DNA of 64,000 nucleotides from SHVZ01 sp041906305 (GTDB taxonomy: Bacteria; Pseudomonadota; Alphaproteobacteria; SHVZ01). Positions within the stretch are counted from its first letter, which is position 1, and the number at the start of each line of letters is the position of its first letter. Location of the stretch: the NCBI GenBank assembly GCA_041906305.1, contig JAYRJL010000005.1:186001-250000 (forward strand), given 5' to 3'. Both the position numbers and the translations under genes were made by a program. Positions 12,510-20,192 of the stretch are shown piece after piece. The notes under the pieces were generated by a model. It made no database searches. It worked only from the letters and a program-made list of their open reading frames with translations, and had not been told where the DNA came from.

Positions 12510-13415
12510 CTAATACGTGATCGGCGTCGCGTGCCAGCCTTCGGCGCGCTTCTTCCAGAAGGTCTCGCGGAGCTTCGATGAGATCGGCCCCGGCCGGTCG
12601 TTGCCCATGATGCGGCCGTCGATGCGGGAGGCCGGCATGATGCCGCCGGCGGTGGTGGCGAGGAAGATCTCGTCGGCTTCCTTCAGCTCGTCCACCGGCA
12701 GCTTCCGGATCGCGAAGGGAATGCCGAGCTCGGCGCAGAGCTCCTTGACCGACAGCCGCGTGATGCCTTCGAGCGAGCCATGGTCGGACGTGGCGACCGC
12801 GCCGCCGGTGATGCTGAAGACGTTGTAGCCGGGGCCCTCGGTGACGAAGCCCTTGCCGTCGGCGAGCACGCAGTTGTCGGCGCCCTGGTCGTGCGCCTCG
12901 AACAGGCCGCGGGTGAGATCGCCCCAGTGGAAGTTCTTCACCTTGGGATCGACGGATTCGTCGGCGATGCGCGGTGTCTTCGCCACGATCAGGTGCGCGC
13001 CGCGTGCCTGCATCTCCGGCGACATCACCCAGACCCAGGGGATGGCGAAGGCGACGATGTAGTTGCGGCAGTTGACCGGATGCCGGGGCAGGCCCGGCTT
13101 CGGCCGCCCGCGCAGGCAGTCCATCGCGACATAGGCCTCGCGAAGACCCGTGCGGCGCACGCACTCGGTCAGCACCTTGCGGATCTCGTCGTCGGATTCC
13201 GGCGGATCCAGCCGGATCGACTTCATCGAGGCCCTGAACCTCTTGATATGGTCGTCGAGGCGGAAGAAGGCTCCGCCCCAGACGCTGACGACGTCATAGG
13301 TGACGTCCGAGCGCCGGTAGCCGAAGTCGGTGACGGGGATCGCCGCCTCGGCGATCGGCATGTAACGGCCGTCGATATAGGCGCAGCCGTCGGGGAGGAG
13401 GGAGGTGGAAGTCAT
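12510..13415 (-). CDS. Class IV PLP aminotransferase (D-amino-acid / branched-chain type)
   Basis: A 301-residue fold-type IV PLP enzyme. Signatures are AYIDGRYMP at the N-terminus, VTDFGYRRSD near residue 28, and the Schiff-base lysine in DPKVKNFHW (Lys160 by position). VTEGPGYNVF near 191 binds the phosphate, and LATTAGGIMP near 253 is the C-terminal cofactor loop. In this family the same fold serves branched-chain aminotransferases, D-alanine aminotransferase and aminodeoxychorismate lyase; the specificity is not clear. It converges on the serine hydrolase across the inverted repeat. Confidence 0.85.
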   Translation of the reverse strand: MTSTSLLPDGCAYIDGRYMPIAEAAIPVTDFGYRRSDVTYDVVSVWGGAFFRLDDHIKRFRASMKSIRLDPPESDDEIRKVLTECVRRTGLREAYVAMDCLRGRPKPGLPRHPVNCRNYIVAFAIPWVWVMSPEMQARGAHLIVAKTPRIADESVDPKVKNFHWGDLTRGLFEAHDQGADNCVLADGKGFVTEGPGYNVFSITGGAVATSDHGSLEGITRLSVKELCAELGIPFAIRKLPVDELKEADEIFLATTAGGIMPASRIDGRIMGNDRPGPISSKLRETFWKKRAEGWHATPITY

Positions 13416-13445
13416 CTTGCCAGTTTACCTGACTTCGCACCTTGG

Positions 13446-13479
13446 AACCCTCCCCCATGCTTCGCCCGAGGGAGGGGGT
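13446..13479. repeat. Short GC palindrome (CCCTCCC/GGGAGGG)
   Basis: A hairpin in the gap between two minus-strand genes: CCCTCCC pairs with GGGAGGG across a TTCGCC-containing loop. It belongs to the same visual family as the palindromes at 9902, 12381 and 61929. Confidence 0.45.
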
Positions 13480-13503
13480 ACGAGGTGCGAGCGGGGCGCT
13501 AAA

Positions 13504-15204
13504 TCAACGGAACCCGCCGGCCTTCATCAGGTGGTGGCACTGCAGGATGATCTTCTTCTGCTCGTTCGGGTCGGTGGTGCCGGCGACCAGCTCGACCTCG
13601 AAGTTCGGGCGGCGGAGATGGTTCACGACCGCTTTGCGGGCGACCGAGACCGCTTTGCCGTCGGGCAGCACGTCCGGCATGCACATCTGCATCAGCAGGA
13701 AGGCGCGGGTGTGCAGCTTCCAGGCGGGGTTGTCCATCTGCTCGACGATCTTGCCCTTCACCACGTACTCGAAGAGCAGGGTGTCGAGCTGCTTGGTGAT
13801 CGCCTGAGCCGATTCCGGCGGAAGCCCGACGCAACCCTCGACCGCGCGATAGAGGCTGGTCACCGCACGCATGTGGTCCATCGGGCTGCCGGGACCGCCG
13901 ACCAGCTGGCCGACGTCTGTGATGCCGCCGATCAGGGATTCCAGATGGGTCGCCGGCACGTCCTCGAGGGTGGCCGCGATCCGGCTGTTGAGGATCGAGA
14001 CCAGGTAATGCGCGTTGGCGAGCGGCGAGGGGCCGCGGCGGAGCACCCAGACCACGCCTTCGCGCTGGCCGACGGCGCCGCCGATGTTGAGGATCACGGT
14101 CGCGCGTGACACCAGCGCTTCGGCCATGCCGATGCCGCCGGCGACGCCGGTGTCCAGCAGCACGCGGTCGATGATCTCGCAGAAGCGCTCGATCTCGGCA
14201 CCGGTGTCGTTCTTCGAGAGCGGGTTCGAGGTGCGAAGCTCGGAACGGACGCGCTCGAGCAGGAAGTCGCGGCTCGCCGGAAGACGCCCGGTCTTCATCA
14301 GGTTGCACAGCATCTCTTCGACGCCGGCCATCTCGGGCGACTGGCCCTTGCCGGGCTTGTACTCGCCGTCGGCGATGTCGATCAGCTTGAGCAGTGCGGA
14401 GGCGAGGTTGACCGGCGTGCCGAGGATGTCGGCGATCATCGAGCCGCTGGCGAGCGTGTCGGAGACGAAGTCGTCGAGCAGCATCAGGCCTGCCGATTCC
14501 TTCGACGTGTTGCTCCACTCCAGAACCTGGGTGAGCTTGCCGTACCAGGACCGGGTCTGGGTGAGCTCGCGGGTGAAGACGGTGCGGAGCAGGAACTTGA
14601 GCTCCTCCGGCTTCGCCGACTTCATGACGAACTTCACCGCCTCGTCGAATCCCACCTCGCGGATGTTCGGCAGCTTCAGCTTGTCGGCCTCGTTGGCGCG
14701 CTTGGAGATGCCGTTGACCATGCTCCAGAGCGCGTCGCCGCGCTTCTTGGCGTCCTGGCCCTCGGCGCCCTTCTGCACGCGGGCGACGCGGTCGATCGCG
14801 GTCTGCACGATGGATTCGAAATCCATCACCCGCTTCATCTCGCGCCCGTTGTGCATGATCTCGGTCGGCGTCAGCAGCGCCTTGTCGAGATACTGGCGGA
14901 ACAGGCGATTCACGATCTTGCGGCTCTGTGGCCCGTAGAGATCGTCCGGCGCCGTACAGACCGGCGCCTCCTCGATCTGGGGCACGACGAGCGGCTGCTT
15001 GGTCTGGGGTTTCTTCTGCTCGAACAGGACCTTCTCGCTGGCGCTGTCGAGCACCACGCGAATCGCCTCGATGTCCTTGAGCTTGTTGAGGAGAGCCTTG
15101 GCGGCGACCTCGGCTTCGGCCGGATCGTTGGAGGTCTGCTCGATCGTCCAGCGGCCCTTGCGAGATGCCTGGATCTCGTACGTCTTCTGGCGGAAAAGAA
15201 ACAC
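13504..15204 (-). CDS. Unknown protein, long member of a paralogous pair with 27859-29217
   Basis: A 566-residue soluble protein with no signal peptide or transmembrane segment; I recognise no family. Its first 450 residues align along their length with the protein at 27859-29217. Shared blocks include KTY-IQA-RKGRWTIEQT, KLKDIEA-RVVLDS, VPQIEEAP, NRLFRQYLDK, LTPTEIMH and GREMKR-DFE-IVQTAIDR. A C-terminal extension of about 115 residues (YRAVEGCVGLPPE to MKAGGFR) is missing from the shorter copy. The start is GTG at 15204 after AAGGGGGAAA. Upstream is a low-GC stretch (about 15290-15380), probably its promoter. Confidence 0.8.
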   Translation of the reverse strand: MFLFRQKTYEIQASRKGRWTIEQTSNDPAEAEVAAKALLNKLKDIEAIRVVLDSASEKVLFEQKKPQTKQPLVVPQIEEAPVCTAPDDLYGPQSRKIVNRLFRQYLDKALLTPTEIMHNGREMKRVMDFESIVQTAIDRVARVQKGAEGQDAKKRGDALWSMVNGISKRANEADKLKLPNIREVGFDEAVKFVMKSAKPEELKFLLRTVFTRELTQTRSWYGKLTQVLEWSNTSKESAGLMLLDDFVSDTLASGSMIADILGTPVNLASALLKLIDIADGEYKPGKGQSPEMAGVEEMLCNLMKTGRLPASRDFLLERVRSELRTSNPLSKNDTGAEIERFCEIIDRVLLDTGVAGGIGMAEALVSRATVILNIGGAVGQREGVVWVLRRGPSPLANAHYLVSILNSRIAATLEDVPATHLESLIGGITDVGQLVGGPGSPMDHMRAVTSLYRAVEGCVGLPPESAQAITKQLDTLLFEYVVKGKIVEQMDNPAWKLHTRAFLLMQMCMPDVLPDGKAVSVARKAVVNHLRRPNFEVELVAGTTDPNEQKKIILQCHHLMKAGGFR

Positions 15205-15324
15205 GTATTTCCCCCTTCGGCCCGCGTTCTGCGGCCCAGCCCCAACCCGGCGTCTATCTACGCCGGTACCCCGTCTGGAGCGGGGTACCCTATTACTTTG
15301 CCTCGAAGATTTGGGGAAAACACC

Positions 15325-15348
15325 TTGAAAATAAAAACAATTTTCCAG
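15325..15348. promoter_or_regulatory. AT-rich inverted repeat upstream of the unknown paralog
   Basis: TTGAAAAT and ATTTTCCAG half-sites are separated by AAAAACA, in the only clearly AT-rich patch of the region, 120-145 bases upstream of the GTG at 15204. The AATTTTC core recurs in the direct repeats upstream of the second paralog (27757-27788). A shared regulator is possible but unproven. Confidence 0.35.
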
Positions 15349-15428
15349 AATTACACCAAGCATTCGTTCATTAACGCTACAGGCGCCGGTAAACGAAGCA
15401 GAGATCCGGCTTTCGCGGGTTGGACCGG

Positions 15429-17246
15429 TCAGCTGCAAAAATCATCGAGGGCGGTCTCGACCTCCGCCACGACGCTCGCCCAGTCTCCGGGCGCCGGCTG
15501 ACGGAAAAGCCGCATCGTCGGATACCAGGGGCTCGCGTTGCCCTGCTCGTGCCAGCGCCAGTCGGGTGCGTGATGAAGCAGAAGGAACGTCTGCCGCCCG
15601 AGCGCGCCGGCGAGATGAGCAAGCGCGGTGTCGGAGGTGACGACGAGGTCGAGCCCTTCAAGGCAGGCGGCAGTGTCGGCGAAGTCGGCGAAGTCCGGCC
15701 CGAGGTCGACCAGGTTCAGGTGGCGATGATCACGGGCCGCGTCGCGCACGAGGCCGATGAAGCGGCGGCGATCGAGGAGCGGCCGCACCGGGTCGAATCC
15801 GGGTGAGCGTTCGAGGTCGCGGCGGAAGGTCGGATTGCCCTGCCAGCAAAGGCCGATGCGAGGCGCCGGCAGCCCCGCGATCCGTTCCCTCCACCGAGCG
15901 CGTCGCTCGGCCGGGGCCGCCAGATAGGGAACCTCCGCCGGAATTGTCCCGAGACGTGTGCCGCAGAGATGAGGAAGGCTCATCACCGGCGCCTGGACGT
16001 CGACTCCGGGCAGGCGCTCGCCGCGCCGGACGACCGCGACGCCGAGGCTCGCGAACAGGTCGGCCAGCGGCGCCGGTGCCTCGACCGTCACGCGCAGGCC
16101 CCGCGCGGCGAGGAGCGGCGCGTAGCGGACGAAGTTCAGCGCGTCGCCGTATCCCTGCTCCGACCAGAGCAGCAACCGCAGCCTGGGCTCGATCTTCCCA
16201 TTCCATCGCGGCCACGGAAGATCGCGGCCGTTCGCCGCGACGAATTCGGCAAGCTGCCAGCGGCTCTCCATCAAGGGCAGGCCGGATTCGTAGTCGCCCT
16301 GCGCGGCCAGGGCTTGGCCCAGTTCCCAAGCCGCCGCGGGATCGGCGCCGACCGCCAGGCGGCGGCGCGCGAGGCGGATCGTCCGGTCGCGCCGGCCGAG
16401 GCCGAAGTCGACGGTGGCGTGGTCGCTCAACACCTCGCCGTCGGCCGGCGTCAGCGCCGTCGCCGCACGCAGGTCGCGGTCCGCCGGCGCGAAGCGGCAG
16501 GCATCGGCAAACGCCTTGGCGCGCCCTCGAAGAGCGGGCAGGCAATGTCGATCGGCGCCGAGCGCGCGCGTGTACCAGGTACTCGCGGCCTGGCTGCTGC
16601 CGGTGGCATCGGCCAGCGCCGCGAAAGGAAGCAGCGTCGCAAGATCGCCCGGCACGAGTGCTACGGCGGAACGGGCATGCCGTCTGGCCGCGATCGGATG
16701 GCTCAAGGCATGTGCGGCCTTCACCAGGGACACCTGCAGCACCGGATCGTCGCGCCTGAGCAGGGCGGCGCGCGTCAGCCAGGCCGCCGCGTCGAGCGGC
16801 TTGCCGAGGGCCAGCAGCACGGCGCCGAGATTGCCGAGAACGGCCGCGTCCCCCGGCATCCGACCGAGCGATCGACGGTAGCTTGCGCGGGCGATGTCCA
16901 GGCTCCCGACGGCGACAGCCGTCGCCGCCTGCAGGAGGCGAAGGCTGTCGTCGTCGTTCCGCTCCAGCGCGCGGCCGAGATGATGCAGCAGGCGCCGCTT
17001 CTCGCCCGCCGCCTCGGCCAGCGCCATCGCGTTGTTGCGGAGCAGCGTCGAGGCCGGATCGAGGGCGAGCGCGCGCTCGGCGAGCCCCAGCGCCGCTCGC
17101 GACAGGCCGACGGCGACCAGAGGGGCGGCCAGCGTGATCCACGCCTCGGCGTCGCCGGGCGCGTGCGCGAGATGATGGCGGAGCCGCCGGGTCGCCGCGG
17201 CCGTATCTCCCCGCTGGAGCGCGTCGAGGGCGGGGCCGAGGCTCAT
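15429..17246 (-). CDS. TPR protein with C-terminal glycosyltransferase-9-like domain
   Basis: A 605-residue protein. The N-terminal half (about residues 1-300) is a run of TPR-like helical repeats (for example AALGLAERALALDPAS and GNLGAVLLALGKPLDAAAWL). The C-terminal half has the features of the heptosyltransferase/ADP-heptose fold attached to TPRs in many alphaproteobacteria: LLLWSEQGYGDALNFVRY near 370, PRIGLCWQGNP near 475, and LEGLDLVVTSDTALAHLAGALG near 545. Glycan or protein O-glycosylation is a plausible role. The ATG at 17246 overlaps the methyltransferase stop by ATGA. Confidence 0.8.
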   Translation of the reverse strand: MSLGPALDALQRGDTAAATRRLRHHLAHAPGDAEAWITLAAPLVAVGLSRAALGLAERALALDPASTLLRNNAMALAEAAGEKRRLLHHLGRALERNDDDSLRLLQAATAVAVGSLDIARASYRRSLGRMPGDAAVLGNLGAVLLALGKPLDAAAWLTRAALLRRDDPVLQVSLVKAAHALSHPIAARRHARSAVALVPGDLATLLPFAALADATGSSQAASTWYTRALGADRHCLPALRGRAKAFADACRFAPADRDLRAATALTPADGEVLSDHATVDFGLGRRDRTIRLARRRLAVGADPAAAWELGQALAAQGDYESGLPLMESRWQLAEFVAANGRDLPWPRWNGKIEPRLRLLLWSEQGYGDALNFVRYAPLLAARGLRVTVEAPAPLADLFASLGVAVVRRGERLPGVDVQAPVMSLPHLCGTRLGTIPAEVPYLAAPAERRARWRERIAGLPAPRIGLCWQGNPTFRRDLERSPGFDPVRPLLDRRRFIGLVRDAARDHRHLNLVDLGPDFADFADTAACLEGLDLVVTSDTALAHLAGALGRQTFLLLHHAPDWRWHEQGNASPWYPTMRLFRQPAPGDWASVVAEVETALDDFCS

Positions 17247-17848
17247 GCCGACCGGCGGAAGACCAGGCTCAGGTTGTTCGCCGGCATCTCGGTCAGGAGC
17301 GGGCGGGAGAATCCCGAGCGCTGGGCGAGCGCCGCGACCTCGGCGAGGTCGCGAAGGCCCCAGGCAGGGTTGCGCTCGCGCAGGCTGCGGTCGAAGGCGA
17401 GGTTGCTTTCGGCGGTCGCGACCTCGCGGCGGATATAGGGCCCGTAGAGATAGAGCGGCGCGCCCGCCGGCAGGATCCGCGCGGCGCCCTCGATCAGCGC
17501 CACGGTCGCCGCCCATGGCGAGATGTGGACCATGTTGATGCAGAGGACCGCGTCGGACGACGCGATCGGCCAGGGGCGCTCGGTCACGTCGAGGCGGATC
17601 GGCGGGCGCACGTTGGCAACGCCCGTCTCGGCGGTCCAGGCGGCGATGCTGGCGAGCGCCGCCGCCGTCGGATCGCTCGGCTGGAAGGCGAGGTGCGGCA
17701 GCGCCTCGGCGAAGTGGACGACATGCTCGCCCGAGCCGCTGGCGATCTCCAGCACCAGGCCGGAAGCGGGCAGCGCCGTGCGCAGCACGTCGAGGATCGG
17801 GTCGCGGTTGCGCTGGGTGGCGGGCGCGAACTGTCGGGAATCCATCAT
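17243..17848 (-). CDS. DUF938 SAM-dependent methyltransferase-like protein
   Basis: A 201-residue class I methyltransferase fold. Motif I is LVLEIASGSGEHVVHFA near residues 32-48, followed by FQPSDPT and the acidic motif II, then INMVHISPW near 104, which is a DUF938 hallmark. The opening MDSRQFAPATQRNRDPIL is also strongly conserved in that family. The substrate is unknown. It is the first gene of a two-gene operon with the TPR-glycosyltransferase gene (4-base overlap). Confidence 0.87.
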   Translation of the reverse strand: MMDSRQFAPATQRNRDPILDVLRTALPASGLVLEIASGSGEHVVHFAEALPHLAFQPSDPTAAALASIAAWTAETGVANVRPPIRLDVTERPWPIASSDAVLCINMVHISPWAATVALIEGAARILPAGAPLYLYGPYIRREVATAESNLAFDRSLRERNPAWGLRDLAEVAALAQRSGFSRPLLTEMPANNLSLVFRRSA

Positions 17849-17914
17849 GTGTTTCCGGTTGCGCCGCTACGGGCGGCGCGCTTGCATTCGGGCGGGACGC
17901 GCGAGGGAGAAGAG

Positions 17915-18721
17915 ATGACGTTCACCAAGTCCGGTATCGACGCGATCAAGAACAAGGAACTGCTCGGCGCCATCAAGGACAAGGCGCAGGGCATGATCAA
18001 GAAGAACATGTTCCGGACCTCCAAGACGGCGAAGGAGGACCTCGACGCGTTCGGCGAGGCGATCAAGGCCGACCTGCCCGCCGTCATCTACGTGCCGGGG
18101 CCGCTCAAGACCGAGGAGAGCGCAACCCGCAAGCTCACCTCCGACTATGACGGCGACTGGTACGGACTCAAGGACATCGCCCGCTGCTCGCTGATCGTGC
18201 CGACCCTGGACGGCGTCAAGACGACGGTGATGGGCTACATCAAGTCGTACTGGCATCCCGGCAAGACCTGGACCGAGACGACGCAGGACGGGAAGAAGAT
18301 CGTCCACTCCTACGGCTACAACGTGATCGACACCAAGGAGACGAAGCCGTCCAGCAACGCCTGCGGCTATTCGGGCTTCACCGCCTTCGTGCGCACCTCG
18401 ACCGGATATCCGGCCGAGGTGCAGATCAACGTGCCCGAGATCCTGTTCGCCAAGATGAAGCCCAGGTCCCTGCGCGACATCATCGGCGCCAGGGCCTACA
18501 TGGCGCTGATGATGAAGTTCCAGGTCGACGGCGGGCTCGGCCACGGGCTCTACGAGATCTGGCGCGAGCGTCCGGCATCGCCGGAGGGCAGGGAGGCGGC
18601 GGAGGTCAGCTGCGAGTATTACGAGTACTTCCGGAAGCCGCCGAACTTCCATGCGCGCGAGAAGCTGCTGCCGCGGCTCTACCGCATCCGGCAGCAGCAG
18701 GCGCATTACTTCAAGCAGTAG
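17915..18721 (+). CDS. Orphan RelA/SpoT-fold nucleotidyltransferase-like protein
   Basis: A 268-residue protein whose centre follows the (p)ppGpp synthetase pattern. GPLKTEESATRKL at residues 62-74 resembles the R-x-K-x-x-x-S-x-x-x-K ATP-binding block, though the first arginine is not obvious. GLKDIARCSLIV (Asp87) fits the metal-binding aspartate strand, GYSGFTAFV (Tyr152) fits the GYRSLH block, and AEVQI (Glu168, Gln170) fits EVQIRT. There is no HD hydrolase, TGS or ACT domain, so it is a single-domain small alarmone synthetase-like or toxin-like enzyme. GAGGGAGAAG precedes the ATG at 17915. It stands alone, divergent from DUF938. Confidence 0.6.
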   Translation: MTFTKSGIDAIKNKELLGAIKDKAQGMIKKNMFRTSKTAKEDLDAFGEAIKADLPAVIYVPGPLKTEESATRKLTSDYDGDWYGLKDIARCSLIVPTLDGVKTTVMGYIKSYWHPGKTWTETTQDGKKIVHSYGYNVIDTKETKPSSNACGYSGFTAFVRTSTGYPAEVQINVPEILFAKMKPRSLRDIIGARAYMALMMKFQVDGGLGHGLYEIWRERPASPEGREAAEVSCEYYEYFRKPPNFHAREKLLPRLYRIRQQQAHYFKQ

Positions 18722-18729
18722 GAAAGCGA

Positions 18730-18757
18730 ACGGCGCCGGAGTCGCCTCCGGCGCCGT
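18730..18757. terminator. GC hairpin between convergent genes
   Basis: An 11-bp perfect stem ACGGCGCCGGA / TCCGGCGCCGT with a 6-base loop GTCGCC. It lies just after the stop codon at 18721 and before the convergent secreted-protein gene. There is no T-run, so termination would be weak or factor-assisted. The stem sequence is the same as that of the coxM terminator at 9158. Confidence 0.55.
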
Positions 18758-18781
18758 CATTCGAGGACTAGGCGACGACGA

Positions 18782-19189
18782 TCAGTCGCAGCGAAGACCG
18801 ACGTAGCGGCCTTCCCAGCGCGTGGTCGAGCGCGGCGGGCGGTGACCGCAGCGATACCACACCGTCAGCACCTTGGTGACGTAGGGCGCCGGGTCGCCGC
18901 AGAGCCGGTTGGTCGCCGGGATCGTGCAGTTCGAGCGGCCTTCGCACAGGCGACGCGCGTCGCGGGTCGCGTCGCAGGACCGGCCTTCGAGCCCGTACCA
19001 GGCGCTCTCGATATGAATGTCGTTGCGGCCGCGACGATCGCGACGATCCCGGTCGAAGCCGGGACCCGCCGACGGCGGCATCTGGCTCATCTGCGGGTAG
19101 GGCGTCGACGGATAGGCGGTCTGCGCTCCGGCGTCGAGGCCGACGCCGAGCACCAGCGCCAGAGCGAGAAGACCGAGAAAACGCCGCAT
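18782..19189 (-). CDS. Secreted SUEL-lectin-like protein, copy 1
   Basis: A 135-residue protein with a signal peptide (MRRFLGLLALALVLGVGLDAGAQ, cleaved near residue 22). After a proline-rich linker, residues about 55-134 hold a cysteine-rich domain: I-x-I-x-x-AWYG, RSCDAT, RRLCEG, NCTIPATNRLCGDPAP, KVLTVWYRC and a final RC. The order A-x-YG ... C ... C-x-G-x-x-x-C ... N-x-x-x-GDP ... K-x-L-x-V-x-Y-x-C follows the SUEL/rhamnose-binding lectin domain. AGGAG precedes the ATG at 19189. It is the last of three tandem paralogs. Confidence 0.65.
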   Translation of the reverse strand: MRRFLGLLALALVLGVGLDAGAQTAYPSTPYPQMSQMPPSAGPGFDRDRRDRRGRNDIHIESAWYGLEGRSCDATRDARRLCEGRSNCTIPATNRLCGDPAPYVTKVLTVWYRCGHRPPRSTTRWEGRYVGLRCD

Positions 19190-19212
19190 GAGGGGGACTC
19201 CTGTATGGGGGA

Positions 19213-19692
19213 TCAGCAGCGAAGGCCGATGTAGCCCGGCTCGCGCTGCTCGGCGCGCCGGACATCGCCGTGACAACTGTATGTCACGGTCAGGTTCTTG
19301 ATCGCGCCGGGCACCGGATCGCCGCAGAGCTCGTTGCCGGCCTTCACCTCGCAGCCTGGCTGTCCTTCGCAGGCGCGGCGCATCGAGTGGGCCGCGTCGC
19401 AGGCCCGGCGGCCGCGGCCGTACCAGGCTTCCAGGATCTGGAGGCCGCCGCCGTAGCGCTGCGCCCGCTGATCGAAGTGATAGGGCTGCTGATACTGATA
19501 GGGCTGATAGCTGCGGTTGCCGTAGCGATAGTCGTGGCGATCGTCGTCGGCGTAGGAGCGGTCGTAGATGTAGCGGTCGCCGTAGTAGCGCGGGCCGGGA
19601 TTGCCGTCCGGCTGGGCGAGCGCGGCCGTGCCGCTGAGCGCGACGACGGCGAGGGCGAGGGCGAGTAGGCCGGGAACCAGGTGACGCCGCAT
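19213..19692 (-). CDS. Secreted SUEL-lectin-like protein, copy 2
   Basis: A 159-residue secreted protein. The signal peptide ends ALAQ near residue 27. A Tyr/Asp/Gln-rich low-complexity linker (about residues 35-80, with repeats such as YQPYQYQQPY) leads to the cysteine-rich domain: LEAWYGRGRRACDAA, RRACEG, CEVKAGNELCGDPVPG, KNLTVTYSC and GYIGLRC. The domain is nearly the same in pattern as copies 1 and 3. The GAGGAG Shine-Dalgarno precedes the ATG at 19692. Such tyrosine-rich linkers often hold surface domains away from the envelope. Confidence 0.65.
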   Translation of the reverse strand: MRRHLVPGLLALALAVVALSGTAALAQPDGNPGPRYYGDRYIYDRSYADDDRHDYRYGNRSYQPYQYQQPYHFDQRAQRYGGGLQILEAWYGRGRRACDAAHSMRRACEGQPGCEVKAGNELCGDPVPGAIKNLTVTYSCHGDVRRAEQREPGYIGLRC

Positions 19693-19764
19693 GGGGAGTA
19701 CTCCTCGGGAGGGGGCGCCGGGGGTTCTCCTAGCAACGCCGGTCGGGCGTTCCGGTTGCAGGCC

Positions 19765-20121
19765 TCAATCGCAATCGAGGCTCAGATACTTGCCTTCCTG
19801 CCGGGTGACGTCGCGAACCCGCCCGCGGCACCGATAGGTGACGGAAAGCGTCTTCACCTGGCCCGGGGTCGGGTCGCCGCAGAGCTCGTTGCCGGCCTTC
19901 AGCGAGCAGTCGGACTCGCCTTCGCAGGCGCGGCGGACCGCCCGTGTGGCATCGCAGCTTCGCCGATCGGTGCCGTAGCGCGCCTGGACGATCCGAAGCG
20001 GCGGGTCCTCGCGGCTCGCCTGGATGGTCGGCCGGGGGGAGCTGCCGAACGGGCTGCCGCGGCCGTCGTCGATACAGCCGGCAAGCATGAGGGCGAAGAC
20101 GGCGAGGAGCAGGTGCCGCAA
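19765..20121 (-). CDS. SUEL-lectin-like lipoprotein, copy 3
   Basis: A 118-residue lipoprotein. With TTG at 20121 as start, preceded by GGAGGCG at good spacing, the protein begins MRHLLLAVFALMLAGC, a textbook lipobox with Cys16 as the lipidated residue. An in-frame ATG at 20178 would add 19 residues ahead of the signal peptide and is less likely. The mature domain repeats the pattern of its neighbours: QARYGTDRRSCDAT, RRACEG, CSLKAGNELCGDPTPG, KTLSVTYRC and LSLDC. It would be anchored in the inner leaflet of the outer membrane. Confidence 0.65.
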   Translation of the reverse strand: MRHLLLAVFALMLAGCIDDGRGSPFGSSPRPTIQASREDPPLRIVQARYGTDRRSCDATRAVRRACEGESDCSLKAGNELCGDPTPGQVKTLSVTYRCRGRVRDVTRQEGKYLSLDCD

Positions 20122-20192
20122 GGGGCGCCTCCGTGGGGGACTGGAAAGGACGCTATGCCACGATCTTGGCAGAGACATGGCGGAACGCCGGG

